Below are positions 7,517-16,622 of a stretch of DNA of 64,000 nucleotides, one piece after another (position 1 is the first letter of the stretch; every line of letters starts with the position of its first letter). A model generated the notes under the pieces. The model was not told where the DNA came from and did not search any database. It worked only from the letters and a program-made list of their open reading frames with translations. The stretch comes from an uncultured Sulfitobacter sp. (GTDB taxonomy: Bacteria > Pseudomonadota > Alphaproteobacteria > Rhodobacterales > Rhodobacteraceae), in assembly GCA_947492925.1 (NCBI GenBank), contig CANLOQ010000002.1:620001-684000 (forward strand), written 5' to 3'. A program made the translations under genes and the position numbers.

Positions 7517-8685
7517 GTTTTTCCCGCCCACCATGTCGCCGGCCTGCGCCGCGCCCCGCGGTTGCGGTCCAGCCAAAGTGCCAGTTTGCGCAGCGGCGAC
7601 AGGGCCAGCCAAAGCCACATCCGGTGACGCAATTGCGAGAAGTTGCGGTTGAAGGGGCAGACCCGCATACAAATAGCGCAATCAGAAGACAGTTTTGCCC
7701 AGAAACCAAAGCATTTTTTCGCGTCCGAGGTCCATTTGCGCACGCCTTGGATCGCTGATCTGTCGGTGCTGATCCGGGGCGGACCATAGGGCAGTGCCTT
7801 GACCGGACAGGCATCCGCGCATTTCGTGCAGATGTCGCAGAAGGCCCGGACGCCACGGGGTTTTGGTGTGTCCTGCGCCAAAGGCAGGTTTGTGAATATC
7901 TTTGAGAACCGCAGGCGCGGCCCGAATTCCGGCGTGATGACCATCTGGTTGCGGGCGTATTCCCCCAGACCGGACTTGATCGCATAAGGGATGACCAGGC
8001 CGGTGTCGTTCATGCTGGCTGTGGCCTCATACCCAAGGTTGCGGATGTAGGCGGCCAGTTGCATGACGATCGCCGCTTCGTGACTGTATTCACGCCCCGT
8101 CGCGGCCCCGGCAAGTGCGGAAGGATAGGTGGCGACCAGCGCCTCATCCATCTGGTGCCCCATCACGATCACGCTGGTCATACCGGGCGGCAGATCATTG
8201 GGGGCCTCTGACATGTCCCGCGTGTCGACGCGGCTCGCGTAAAGCCATCTGTCGTCCATATCCGTGATGCCGCACAGGTCGGCCCCGAAGAAAGTGGCGA
8301 TGCGCTTGATTTCGGCTGACATCGCTTTGGGGTCCTCTATTTCCTGCTGGACCGGCGCGACCGGCGTGTCGTTTTCGATGGCGGACTGAAATCCTTCGCG
8401 CCTGCCGCTGTCACCGCCCCGGTTTGAAATCAAGTCTGAGATCAGCCAGCTTGCATTTCTCAGGGCAAAGTCACGCTGGTTGAAGCCGTCGCCCCGGCGC
8501 GGGGTCGCCTCCATCCGGTAGGAGGCAAAGAAAGCGTCCGTTTGCTTGCTGCGAATGCGATCATCCCAGAATGCGCGGGTGAAAATGTCATTGCGCTGGG
8601 TAAAGCGTTCGAAATCTTCGGTGATCTCAATGCCTGCGGCGGCATCCTCTGGACGGACGGGCGGATGGTTGGACGGGTAAGCCAT
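7513..8685 (-). CDS. reductive-dehalogenase-like 4Fe-4S protein
   Basis: A 390-residue protein resembling the C-terminal catalytic and iron-sulfur part of RdhA reductive dehalogenases. It shows GREYSHEAA with Tyr200, ITPEFGPRLRFSKIFTNLPL (250-269), and two 4Fe-4S motifs: C283-x2-C286-x2-C289-x3-C293P, and C325 with C336-x2-C339-x3-C343P. No twin-arginine signal is visible, so it is probably cytoplasmic, and the C-terminus has a short hydrophobic stretch followed by basic residues. No membrane anchor RdhB or reductase domain is present. Related marine proteins are sometimes called 4Fe-4S double-cluster proteins; QueG (epoxyqueuosine reductase) shares the fold and is the main alternative, but the ITPEFGPR region favours RdhA. 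Its stop overlaps the fosX start by four bases. Substrate unknown. Confidence 0.75.
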   Translation of the reverse strand: MAYPSNHPPVRPEDAAAGIEITEDFERFTQRNDIFTRAFWDDRIRSKQTDAFFASYRMEATPRRGDGFNQRDFALRNASWLISDLISNRGGDSGRREGFQSAIENDTPVAPVQQEIEDPKAMSAEIKRIATFFGADLCGITDMDDRWLYASRVDTRDMSEAPNDLPPGMTSVIVMGHQMDEALVATYPSALAGAATGREYSHEAAIVMQLAAYIRNLGYEATASMNDTGLVIPYAIKSGLGEYARNQMVITPEFGPRLRFSKIFTNLPLAQDTPKPRGVRAFCDICTKCADACPVKALPYGPPRISTDRSAIQGVRKWTSDAKKCFGFWAKLSSDCAICMRVCPFNRNFSQLRHRMWLWLALSPLRKLALWLDRNRGARRRPATWWAGKT

Positions 8686-8849
8686 GATCCGAGTTGAACC
8701 GCTTGGCCTGAAGGGGGCAAGGCTTTTGCAAATGTTTTGGCAGATTTCTTGCCGGAAACCCGGACCCGCACATCAAAGGTCGCGAACGGGCGCGACAGGT
8801 CGGAGACAGGCCGCGCTCATGGCGGCGACACGCATCAGGGGAGAGCGGT

Positions 8850-9800
8850 ATGAAGGTTGGGTTCATCGGATTGGGCAATGTGGGCGGCAAACTGGCGGGA
8901 TCGCTTTTGCGCAACGGGGTGGATTTGGTCGTGCATGATCTGGATGCCGCGCTTGTCGCCGACTTTGCTGCACGCGGGGCGCAGGCGGGCGCTGATGCGG
9001 CAGGGGTGATGCGCGATTGTGATGTGGTCATCACCTGCCTGCCAAGTCCGACAGCCTGTGCGGCTGTTATGACCGAGATGCTGCCGCACGTCGGCCCCGG
9101 CAAGATCTGGATGGAGATGTCCACGACAGACGCCGAGCAGATCAGGTCACATGCCGAAACTGTCATAGCAGCAGGCGGACAGGCGGTGGATTGCCCGGTA
9201 TCGGGGGGCTGCCACCGGGCGGATACGGGCAATATTTCGATCTATGCAGGCTGCCCGCGCGAGACCTTTGAACGGGTCCTTCCGGTGCTGACACATATGG
9301 GGCGGCGCATCCTGCATGTGGGCGACGTGGGTGTGTCCAGCACGCTGAAGGTGATGACCAACTATCTGGCAACAATCAATCTTTTGTCACTTTGTGAAGC
9401 GCTTACGGTGATGAAGGCCGCGGGCATGGACCTTGGCGTCACATATGAGGCGATTGCGGCCTCATCGGGCAATTCATTTGTGCACGAGACTGAAAGCCAG
9501 TTGATCCTGTCGGGATCGCGGGATGTGAACTTTACGCTTGATCTGGTGCAAAAGGATGTGGGCCTGTTTCAAAAGCTGGCGGATGATCATGACGTGCCGC
9601 TGGAGTTGTCGCCGCTGATGATCGCGATGCTGACGGACGGGCAGGCACGTTACGGCGCGCGCGCGCAGTCCGATCGGATGATCGAGCGGCTGGAAGAGGC
9701 GACGGGTATGAGCATCACGGCCCCCGGCTTTCCGACAGAACTGGTCGATGATGAACCTGAGGCGCGCGGATACGAGGTGCCTGTCCGCGGGCGGGCGTGA
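8850..9800 (+). CDS. NAD(P)-dependent 3-hydroxyisobutyrate dehydrogenase-family oxidoreductase
   Basis: A 316-residue beta-hydroxyacid dehydrogenase. The N-terminal Rossmann motif GFIGLGNVGGKLA (residues 4-16) is followed by the substrate-binding signature DCPVSGG (about 114-120) and the catalytic Lys in STLKVMTN (about 170). GGGGAGAG stands before the ATG. The family includes 3-hydroxyisobutyrate, tartronate semialdehyde and 2-(hydroxymethyl)glutarate dehydrogenases. The C-terminal extension (after about 290) is slightly longer than usual. It diverges from the iron-sulfur/fosX pair and converges on sdaA. The exact substrate cannot be fixed from sequence. Confidence 0.88.
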   Translation: MKVGFIGLGNVGGKLAGSLLRNGVDLVVHDLDAALVADFAARGAQAGADAAGVMRDCDVVITCLPSPTACAAVMTEMLPHVGPGKIWMEMSTTDAEQIRSHAETVIAAGGQAVDCPVSGGCHRADTGNISIYAGCPRETFERVLPVLTHMGRRILHVGDVGVSSTLKVMTNYLATINLLSLCEALTVMKAAGMDLGVTYEAIAASSGNSFVHETESQLILSGSRDVNFTLDLVQKDVGLFQKLADDHDVPLELSPLMIAMLTDGQARYGARAQSDRMIERLEEATGMSITAPGFPTELVDDEPEARGYEVPVRGRA

Positions 9801-9908
9801 TCCGATTGCCGCGCTGACGCGCGAAGACATTTTTGGTGCAGGTGGTTGCGTGCTCGCAGATCAGCGGTGTTTGCGTGCAGGGGATGTGGTCCCTGTTGCC
9901 GAGAGGTG

Positions 9909-9934
9909 CTTGAGGGATCAGTGTGATCCTCAAG
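9909..9934. terminator. hairpin between convergent genes
   Basis: CTTGAGGGATCA (9909-9920) pairs with TGATCCTCAAG (9924-9934) with one bulged base and a 3-base loop. It lies between the convergent dehydrogenase and sdaA genes. No T-run follows on either strand, so it may be a weak or Rho-assisted terminator. Confidence 0.45.
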
Positions 9935-10072
9935 TCACCCTGTCGAGGGTGGGGGCGATTCCGACCGGCCTCAAGGACAAGCCGGGCAAGCCCGGTGCTG
10001 CGCATCCTTGACCCCGATCAGAATCACGGCGCGTTATCTGTGGTGCGCGACGCGTATCGCTGCGCGCTTGGA

Positions 10073-11446
10073 TCAGCAGTTGGGCACGTTCACGGCCAGG
10101 CCACCCAGCGATGTTTCCTTGTATTTCTCTGCCATGTCTTCGCCCGTCTGGCGCATCGTTTCAATACAGGCGTCCAGAGGGACAAGATGTGTGCCGTCGC
10201 CGCGCAAGGAAAGCGAGGCGGCAGAGACCGCCTTGATCGCGCCCAGCCCGTTGCGTTCGATACAGGGGACCTGTACCAGACCTTTTACGGGGTCGCAGGT
10301 CATCCCGAGGTGGTGTTCGAGCGCGATTTCGGCGGCGTTTTCCACCTGTTCCGGCGTGCCGCCCATCACGGCGCAGAGGCCTGCGGCGGACATTGCGGCG
10401 GCGGAGCCCACTTCGGCCTGACACCCCGCTTCGGCGCCCGAAATAGAAGCGTTGAATTTTACCAAACCACCGATGGCGGCGGCGGTAAGCAGGAAGTCTT
10501 CGATATGTGCTTCTGATGCGCCCGGGACGTGGTCAAGGTAATAGCGCAGTGTCGCGGGCAGGACGCCTGCGGCCCCGTTCGTCGGTGCGGTCACGACCTG
10601 GCCACCGGCGGCGTTTTCCTCATTCACCGCCATTGCGTAAACGCTCATCCAGTCGTTGATCGTATGTGGCGCGGGCTGGTTCATTCCGCGTTCGGCCAGC
10701 AGGGCGTCATGGATGCCCTTGGCGCGGCGTTTCACGTTCAGGCCGCCGGGCAGGATGCCATCCGTGTGCAGGCCGCGGTCGATGCAGTCGTTCATCACCT
10801 GCCAGAGGCGTTTTGTGCCTTCGCGCAGGTGAATCTCGCCGTTGCGCGAAATCTCGTTGGCCCGTTTCATGCCCGAGATGCTTTTGCCCGATGTCTTCGC
10901 CATCTCCAGCATTTCGGCCGCGCTTTTGAACGGGAAGGGAACGGGTGATCCTTCGTCGGTGTCTTTTCCGGCGGCCAGTTCTGCTTCGGTCATCACGAAC
11001 CCACCACCGATGGAATAATAGGTCTCGCGCAGGGTCACGTCGCCCTGGGCGTCCGTTGCCATAAGCATCATGCCGTTGGCGTGGCCGTCAAGCTTGTGAT
11101 TATAATCAAAAATCAGGTCCGACGTGGGATCGAACGTGAGGGTGGGCAGCCCATCGACGGTGATGGATTTCGTGTCATTGATCGCGTGCAGGGCCGCGTC
11201 GGCTTTTTGTGCGTCGTAGGTTTCGGGGGTGAAGCCCGCCAGTCCCAAAATTGTGGCGCGATCGGTCGCGTGACCCACACCTGTAAAGGCCAATGAGCCG
11301 TGCAATGACGCGCGCAGGCCCGCAAAGTGGAAAGGCGAGGCGCGCATCAGGTCCAGAAAGCGAGCGGCGGCGACCATCGGTCCCATTGTGTGTGACGAAG
11401 ATGGGCCGATGCCCACCTTGAACATGTCGAAAACAGAGAGAAACAT
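10073..11446 (-). CDS. sdaA: L-serine ammonia-lyase, iron-sulfur dependent (type 2, single chain)
   Basis: Converts L-serine to pyruvate and ammonia with a 4Fe-4S cluster. The three cluster cysteines are Cys342, Cys384 and Cys395, and the protein ends in ...NVPNC, so Cys457 is the C-terminal residue. In the well-studied Legionella enzyme the terminal Cys reaches back into the active site as a fourth iron ligand, so this is a strong signature. The N-terminal substrate and ACT-like beta domain contains [11 protein letters not shown] (14-24). I start at 11446 ([10 protein letters not shown]), since the ATG overlaps the stop of the glutathione transferase pseudogene upstream (TGATG). The longer frame has no homologous N-terminus. 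Secure. Confidence 0.96.
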   Translation of the reverse strand: MFLSVFDMFKVGIGPSSSHTMGPMVAAARFLDLMRASPFHFAGLRASLHGSLAFTGVGHATDRATILGLAGFTPETYDAQKADAALHAINDTKSITVDGLPTLTFDPTSDLIFDYNHKLDGHANGMMLMATDAQGDVTLRETYYSIGGGFVMTEAELAAGKDTDEGSPVPFPFKSAAEMLEMAKTSGKSISGMKRANEISRNGEIHLREGTKRLWQVMNDCIDRGLHTDGILPGGLNVKRRAKGIHDALLAERGMNQPAPHTINDWMSVYAMAVNEENAAGGQVVTAPTNGAAGVLPATLRYYLDHVPGASEAHIEDFLLTAAAIGGLVKFNASISGAEAGCQAEVGSAAAMSAAGLCAVMGGTPEQVENAAEIALEHHLGMTCDPVKGLVQVPCIERNGLGAIKAVSAASLSLRGDGTHLVPLDACIETMRQTGEDMAEKYKETSLGGLAVNVPNC

Positions 11447-12141
11447 CAGGTTGCGCTGCCTTCCGGTGGAGTGGGATGTCGGGGGTTGGTGAAGGGTGTA
11501 TCGCCCATTCCTTCGGCGCTTTGCAAGGCTGCTGTGCAGGGCAGCGTATCGACAAGCGCGCACAACCGCTGCAGGGCTGGATAGGCCGCAAGGGAGAACC
11601 ATCTGCGGTCTGCACCTATTGGGTAAAGCGCGCACCAGCGCAGCAAGGCACAGACATAGATATCCAACACATCAGGCGTGCCTTTGGCGAACCCGTCATC
11701 ACCAAGGGCTGCCCGCGCGTCGAGCTGTGCGATGCTGTTTGTGATCTGTTCGATCAGGCTTTGGCGCAGGGCCACGGTATGGTCGGATGCGATTTATTTT
11801 TCGGGATAGAACATCATGCTCAGTGCCGGGTGCAAAGTGTTTGACACGTAGAACAGCCACTTCAGGAAATCGCCGCGGTCGGGCGCGTGGGGCGCCGGGC
11901 CCAGTCCGCCGTGGGTGTCCGCCAGCCACAGCAGGATCGCCCCGGTTTCAAAAAGTGGACCTTGCCGTGTTTCCAGCACCGGGATCAGGCCGTGCGGGTT
12001 AAGCGCGCGGTAGCCAGGAGCATCTTGCCCGCGCGCCGCCCGGTCCACAAGTTTTGTGCGGTATGGAATGCGCCGATGCTCCAGGGCAAGGCGGACGATC
12101 AGCGAAGCATTGTCAGGCGCGTAGTGGAGAACGTAGGTCAT
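11446..12141 (-). pseudogene. glutathione S-transferase gene with in-frame stop
   Basis: Two pieces in the same frame form one glutathione transferase. The N-terminal part (12141-11797, 115 residues) has the thioredoxin-like fold with NPHGLIPVLE and ETGAILLWLAD, the glutathione-binding loop and helix. The C-terminal helical part (11793-11449) has ALRQSL, TPDVLDIYVCALLRW and AAYPALQRL. They are separated only by a TAA at 11796-11794, right after FYPEK; a Tyr codon (TAT or TAC) there would restore a 231-residue protein of normal length. The stop at 11448-11446 overlaps the sdaA start (TGATG), so the gene is part of the sdaA transcript. A recent nonsense mutation, a sequencing error, or expression as two peptides are all possible; I consider the first most likely. 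Confidence 0.8.
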
Positions 12142-12275
12142 GGGGATCGTTTAAGCGCAAGGGCGGCTGCAGACGCGTTCGAAAACGACCTGCCGGAAGG
12201 ATGTGGCGGCTTGATCCGTTTCACCAAACCGCATCTGTTAAGGGTTTGGTAAGCAGGATGTGATCCGATCAAAGC

Positions 12276-12899
12276 ATGATGTTGCGGGCTTTGATCATGG
12301 TTTTGCCGCTGGCTGGCGGTCTATGCGCCGGGCAGCCAGCGCTGGCCGCTGATAGTGACGCATTCTACCAGCGGGTGCTTGAAAGGGTCGGGTCAAAGCG
12401 CCTCGAACGGTGGATCAAGGCCCCTGATTGGGTTGTGCGTGAAGTGAGCCTGCTGGCGCACAGCTACGATCCCGGGCAGGTCCTGACCCGGCAGGCGATT
12501 GCGTTTTCCATTCGCCATGCACGGGCCAAGGCGCGGGCACGGGCGCGCCGTGATCTGCTGGAATTTGATCTGGATGCGAATGCCATCATCACGCGGGACG
12601 AGATGACGCGCGTGGCGCTGGTGCTGTCTGGTCGCGCGCGTGGATTGGCGTGGCTGCGCCACCGGCGTGCAGATGCGGATGGTGATGGTGCCGTCAATGG
12701 TAAGGAACTGGCCGCCTACGCGCAGCGGCGCGCCCTTGATCATCTGGATGATGCGGCTGCGCGGGCGCGCTACGATCTGATGGCGCTTGATCTGGATCAG
12801 GACGGCATCCTGAGTGCCGCTGAGGCGGAGCGGGCGCGGGTTATCCTTGCCCGCGCTGTGCCTGTATCCCGCACAACAGGAACCGAAAAAGACCTCTAG
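12276..12899 (+). CDS. exported EF-hand calcium-binding protein
   Basis: A 207-residue protein with a Sec signal peptide (cleavage after about residue 24, PALAA). Three EF-hand loops are visible: residues 98-109 (DLDANAIITRDE), 133-144 (DADGDGAVNGKE) and 172-183 (DLDQDGILSAAE). The first has Ala where Gly is expected; the other two are canonical. The segment between the signal and the first loop is Arg/Ala-rich and helical. The ATG at 12276 is followed by a second ATG and has only a weak ribosome binding site. It lies alone upstream of rpiA. Probably a periplasmic calcium-binding or sensing protein; partner unknown. Confidence 0.85.
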   Translation: MMLRALIMVLPLAGGLCAGQPALAADSDAFYQRVLERVGSKRLERWIKAPDWVVREVSLLAHSYDPGQVLTRQAIAFSIRHARAKARARARRDLLEFDLDANAIITRDEMTRVALVLSGRARGLAWLRHRRADADGDGAVNGKELAAYAQRRALDHLDDAAARARYDLMALDLDQDGILSAAEAERARVILARAVPVSRTTGTEKDL

Positions 12900-13025
12900 A
12901 TCGGGTCCGTTTTGCGCCAATTGGCCGGGGCTACCGGGCGGCCGCAAAAAATAGCCAGCGCGCCCTCGCGCCCACAAAGGAATCTCCCTATAAGCGGAAC
13001 GGAACACCTGTATCGGAGCTGCTTC

Positions 13026-13814
13026 ATGGCCGGAGAACTTTCCCCAATCGATAAAGCGAAATTCGTCGCAGCCAAGCGTGCGTCACAATATGTCGAGGAC
13101 GGGATGCGCGTGGGGCTGGGCACCGGATCCACAGCTGCCTGGCTGGTACGCTGTCTGGGCGAGATGGTGCGCGACGACGGTCTACGGATCAAGGGCGTGC
13201 CCACGTCGACGCGGACGGCGGAGCTGGCGCGGGGCGTCGGAATCGAGGTGATCTCGCTTGATGAGGCAAAGTGGCTGGATCTGACGATTGATGGCGCGGA
13301 TGAATTTGATGGTCACCTCAACCTGATCAAAGGGGGCGGGGGGGCGCTTTTGCAGGAAAAGATCGTGGCCACCGCAAGTGATCAGATGGTGGTGATTGCC
13401 GATGTCGGAAAAGAGGTCGAAACGCTGGGTGCCTTTCCGCTGCCCATCGAGGTGATCCCCTTTGGCTGGCAGACCACGCAGGCGCTGGTCGAAGAGACGC
13501 TGATCAGCATGGATGTGCTGGGCCGCAGTTCGACGCTGCGGATGAATGGCGATGTGCCTTTCATCACCGATGAGGGCAATCACATCCTTGATCTGCACCT
13601 CAACCGGATTGGCAACGCGCGGCAGTTGGCGCTGGTGATCAACCAGATGCCCGGTGTCGTGGAAAATGGTCTGTTCATCGACATCTGTGACGCGGTTGTG
13701 ATCGGCTATGGCGACGGTCGTGTTGAAGTGCGTGACATTAATGAGGGAACGGTCGCCACTGAGCGGCTGGACTTTGTGGAAACGGACAACTTGTTTTCCG
13801 ACCTTTCTGACTAA
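13026..13814 (+). CDS. rpiA: ribose-5-phosphate isomerase A
   Basis: Interconverts ribose 5-phosphate and ribulose 5-phosphate in the pentose phosphate pathway. The 262-residue protein has GLGTGSTA for phosphate binding (residues 30-37), DGADEFD, and KGGGGALLQEK, which holds the catalytic Glu. The start at 13026 (MAGELSP) has GGAG nine bases upstream; the frame is open 38 codons further but the extension is not conserved in kind. Only 18 bases separate it from gor, so the two are probably co-transcribed, linking NADPH-generating pentose metabolism to NADPH-using glutathione reduction. Secure. Confidence 0.97.
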   Translation: MAGELSPIDKAKFVAAKRASQYVEDGMRVGLGTGSTAAWLVRCLGEMVRDDGLRIKGVPTSTRTAELARGVGIEVISLDEAKWLDLTIDGADEFDGHLNLIKGGGGALLQEKIVATASDQMVVIADVGKEVETLGAFPLPIEVIPFGWQTTQALVEETLISMDVLGRSSTLRMNGDVPFITDEGNHILDLHLNRIGNARQLALVINQMPGVVENGLFIDICDAVVIGYGDGRVEVRDINEGTVATERLDFVETDNLFSDLSD

Positions 13815-13832
13815 GAATTAAGGAATACCATC

Positions 13833-15308
13833 ATGGCTGACGCATTTGATTTCGACCTTTTTGTCATTGGCGGCGGGTCTGGCGGAGTGCGGGCGGCACG
13901 GGTGGCCGCAAGCGAGTATGACGCCAAGGTCGGGCTGGCCGAAGATGACCGGTATGGCGGGACCTGTGTGATCCGGGGCTGTGTGCCCAAGAAACTGATG
14001 GTCTTTGCCTCTGAATATTCGGTCATGGCCGAGGACGCGCAGTCTTACGGCTGGGACATGAAAGCGGGCCCGTTCAACTGGCACGGGTTCAAGACCAAGC
14101 TCAACGATGAGCTGGACCGGCTTGAAGGGGTCTACCGGAAATTGCTTGACGGATCGGGCGTGGAGCGTTTTGACCAGCGTGCGCGGATCAGGGACGCGCA
14201 TACTGTGGAACTGGCTGATGGGACAACCAAGACGGCCAAACACATTCTGGTTGCCACCGGCGGCGCGCCGGTGCGCCCCGATCTGCCTAACGCTGATCTG
14301 GGGATCGTGTCGGATGATATTTTCAACTTAGAGCAGTTGCCCAAGTCGATCCTGATCATCGGTGGAGGATACATCGCCTGTGAGTTTGCCTGCATTCTCA
14401 ATGGTCTGGGTGTCGAGGTGGCACTGCACTATCGTGGCGCGCAAATCCTGCGGGGCTTTGACGATGAAGCACGCGGGCTTGTGGCCGAAAGCATGCGCGA
14501 AAGCGGGATTGATCTGGTCATGGGCAGCAACATCGTTGAGATGGCGCTGGCCGGTGAGCAGGAAGACGGGCCGCGCCCCACGGCGTCGGACGCCGCAATG
14601 GGCGCATCGGCCCGGGACGCCGAAGTGTTGCGCAAGCAGAGCGACGGGGCGGCGGCAGGCCAGTCTGGCCCGATCTGGGTCAAGACAAGCAATGGCGGCG
14701 AGCGGGTGTATGACATGGTGCTCTTTGCCACGGGACGTGCGCCCTCGACCAAGGACATGGGGCTGGAGGACGCGGGCGTCGGCATCGGGCGGCGCGGCGA
14801 AATTGAAGTGGACGCTTACAGCCAGACGGCTGTGCCTTCGATCTACGCCATTGGGGATGTGACCAACCGGGTGAACCTCACGCCGGTTGCGATCCGCGAG
14901 GGTATGGCGTTTGTAAAGACCGTCTTTGGCGGTGAGCCGACGCCGGTGGATCACGATCTGATTGCCAGTGCGATTTTCACCCAACCCGAGATGGGCACCG
15001 TCGGCATGAGCGAGGAAGAGGCACGCGAGGCTGAACCGGTTGAGATTTATTGCACCTCATTCAAGCCGATGCAGACCGCTTTCGCCGGAAAGCCTAATCG
15101 CGTGCTGATGAAACTTGTTGTCTCAAAGGAAACGCGGGTGGTCCTGGGCTGTCACATCGTCGCACCGAACGCGGGCGAGTTGATCCAGATGGTGGGGATT
15201 GCGGTCAAGGCCGGGCTGACAAAAGAACAGTTTGACGCCACCTGCGCGGTGCATCCCACCATGTCCGAAGAACTTGTGACTATGCGCAATCCTATGCGCA
15301 CCGCTTGA
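13833..15308 (+). CDS. gor: glutathione-disulfide reductase with internal insertion
   Basis: A flavoprotein that reduces oxidised glutathione with NADPH. Visible: FAD motif GGGSGG (13-18), redox disulfide GGTCVIRGCVPKK with Cys45 and Cys50, NADPH-domain motif GGGYIACEFA, second FAD motif IYAIGDVTN, and the C-terminal HPTMSEE with the active-site His. The protein is 491 residues against about 450 usual. The surplus is a low-complexity, Ala/Gly/Asp/Glu-rich segment at about residues 240-281 within the NADPH domain, likely a surface loop. AAGGAAT lies before the ATG, and rpiA ends 18 bases upstream. Trypanothione and mercuric reductases are alternatives but the length and RGAQILRGFD segment fit glutathione reductase. 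Confidence 0.93.
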   Translation: MADAFDFDLFVIGGGSGGVRAARVAASEYDAKVGLAEDDRYGGTCVIRGCVPKKLMVFASEYSVMAEDAQSYGWDMKAGPFNWHGFKTKLNDELDRLEGVYRKLLDGSGVERFDQRARIRDAHTVELADGTTKTAKHILVATGGAPVRPDLPNADLGIVSDDIFNLEQLPKSILIIGGGYIACEFACILNGLGVEVALHYRGAQILRGFDDEARGLVAESMRESGIDLVMGSNIVEMALAGEQEDGPRPTASDAAMGASARDAEVLRKQSDGAAAGQSGPIWVKTSNGGERVYDMVLFATGRAPSTKDMGLEDAGVGIGRRGEIEVDAYSQTAVPSIYAIGDVTNRVNLTPVAIREGMAFVKTVFGGEPTPVDHDLIASAIFTQPEMGTVGMSEEEAREAEPVEIYCTSFKPMQTAFAGKPNRVLMKLVVSKETRVVLGCHIVAPNAGELIQMVGIAVKAGLTKEQFDATCAVHPTMSEELVTMRNPMRTA

Positions 15309-15395
15309 AATTGCGGTCATTGCAACCACATGCCTTACAGCAGACAAAGAACGACTTGTCGCACGAAAGCGACACCAAAAGGGGAATACAACTAG

Positions 15396-16622
15396 ATGGC
15401 TGGTAACAACGGCGGCCCGTGGGGCGGCGGCGGAAATTCAGGCGGCGGCGGGGGCAGGGATGATGGTCCCGGCAATCGTGGCAACAACGGCAGCGGTGGT
15501 GGTGGCGGGCGTGGCCCGGGCGACCAGAAGCCGCAGATTCCCGAAATTGATGAATTGGTCAAAAAAGGGCAGGAGCAGCTGCGCGTCCTGATGGGCGGCG
15601 GCGGTGGCCGGGAGCGTCAGAATGGCGGTGGCTCGGGCGGCGGCGGTGATGGCCCCGTTCTGACACGTGGCACCGTTGGACTGGGTGTTCTGGCCGCAGT
15701 GCTGGCTTGGCTTTTTGCAAGCTTTTACACCGTGCGTCCGGAACAGCAGTCTATTGAACTGTTTTTGGGCGAATTTTCCGAGGTAGGCACCGAGGGTCTG
15801 AACTTTGCGCCTTGGCCTGTTGTCACTGCCGAAGTCTTTGATGTCACCACAAACCGCACCGAAGAACTTGGCGTGCGGCGCGGCGGCGGCGGCAACGATG
15901 GACTGATGCTGACAACGGACGAAAACATCGTGGATATTGATTTTCAGGTGGTCTGGAACATCAAGAACGCGCAGCAATTCAAATTCTCGCTTCGTGATCC
16001 GGATGCGTCTGTCCGCGCAATCTCCGAGTCTGCCATGCGTGAAGTGATCGCCCAGTCCGAACTGGCACCGATCCTTTCCCGTGATCGTGGAGCGGTTGCA
16101 GAGCAGGTCAAGGAGCTGATCCAGACAACGCTTGATAACCGCGAAACAGGTATCAACGTGTTGCGTGTCAACCTTAACAAGGTGGACCCGCCCAGCCAGA
16201 CAGTGATCGTTACGAATGCCGATGGCTCAACTTCGCAGGCTTCTGTTGTGGATGCATTCCGCGATGTGCAGGCCGCCGAGCAGGAACGTGACCGGGTAGA
16301 GCGTCAGGCGGATGCTTACGCCAACCGCCGGACCGCCGAAGCCCGTGGTGAAAGCGCGCAATTGCTGGAAGCTGCTGAAGGTTACCGGGCGCGCGTTGTG
16401 AACGACGCTGTCGGTGAAGCAAGCCGTTTCGAGGCAGTTTTGACAGAATATTCAGCCGCCCCCGAAGTGACGCGCAAGCGCCTGTATCTGGAAACGATGC
16501 AAAAGGTTCTGGGCGACGTGGACAAGATTATTCTTGAGGGTGGCACCGGTGGTCAGGGTGGACAGGGCGTTGTCCCGTATCTGCCGCTAAATGAACTGCG
16601 CCGCAGTGGAGGATCGAACTAA
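15396..16622 (+). CDS. hflK: FtsH protease modulator HflK
   Basis: HflK and HflC form a membrane cage of SPFH/band-7 proteins around the FtsH protease and adjust its action on membrane proteins. This 408-residue subunit has the typical Gly-rich cytoplasmic N-terminus (about residues 1-90, with long Gly runs), one transmembrane helix at about 93-113 (VGLGVLAAVLAWLFASFY), the band-7 domain, then a helical Ala/Glu/Arg-rich region (RDVQAAEQERDRVERQADAY). AAGGGGAA stands 10-12 bases before the ATG. The stop overlaps the hflC start (TAATG). Secure. Confidence 0.96.
   Translation: MAGNNGGPWGGGGNSGGGGGRDDGPGNRGNNGSGGGGGRGPGDQKPQIPEIDELVKKGQEQLRVLMGGGGGRERQNGGGSGGGGDGPVLTRGTVGLGVLAAVLAWLFASFYTVRPEQQSIELFLGEFSEVGTEGLNFAPWPVVTAEVFDVTTNRTEELGVRRGGGGNDGLMLTTDENIVDIDFQVVWNIKNAQQFKFSLRDPDASVRAISESAMREVIAQSELAPILSRDRGAVAEQVKELIQTTLDNRETGINVLRVNLNKVDPPSQTVIVTNADGSTSQASVVDAFRDVQAAEQERDRVERQADAYANRRTAEARGESAQLLEAAEGYRARVVNDAVGEASRFEAVLTEYSAAPEVTRKRLYLETMQKVLGDVDKIILEGGTGGQGGQGVVPYLPLNELRRSGGSN

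Noticed and set aside
15405-15660. GGC/GGT-rich repetitive stretch
   Set aside because: It is the Gly-rich N-terminus normal for HflK, not an independent repeat element.
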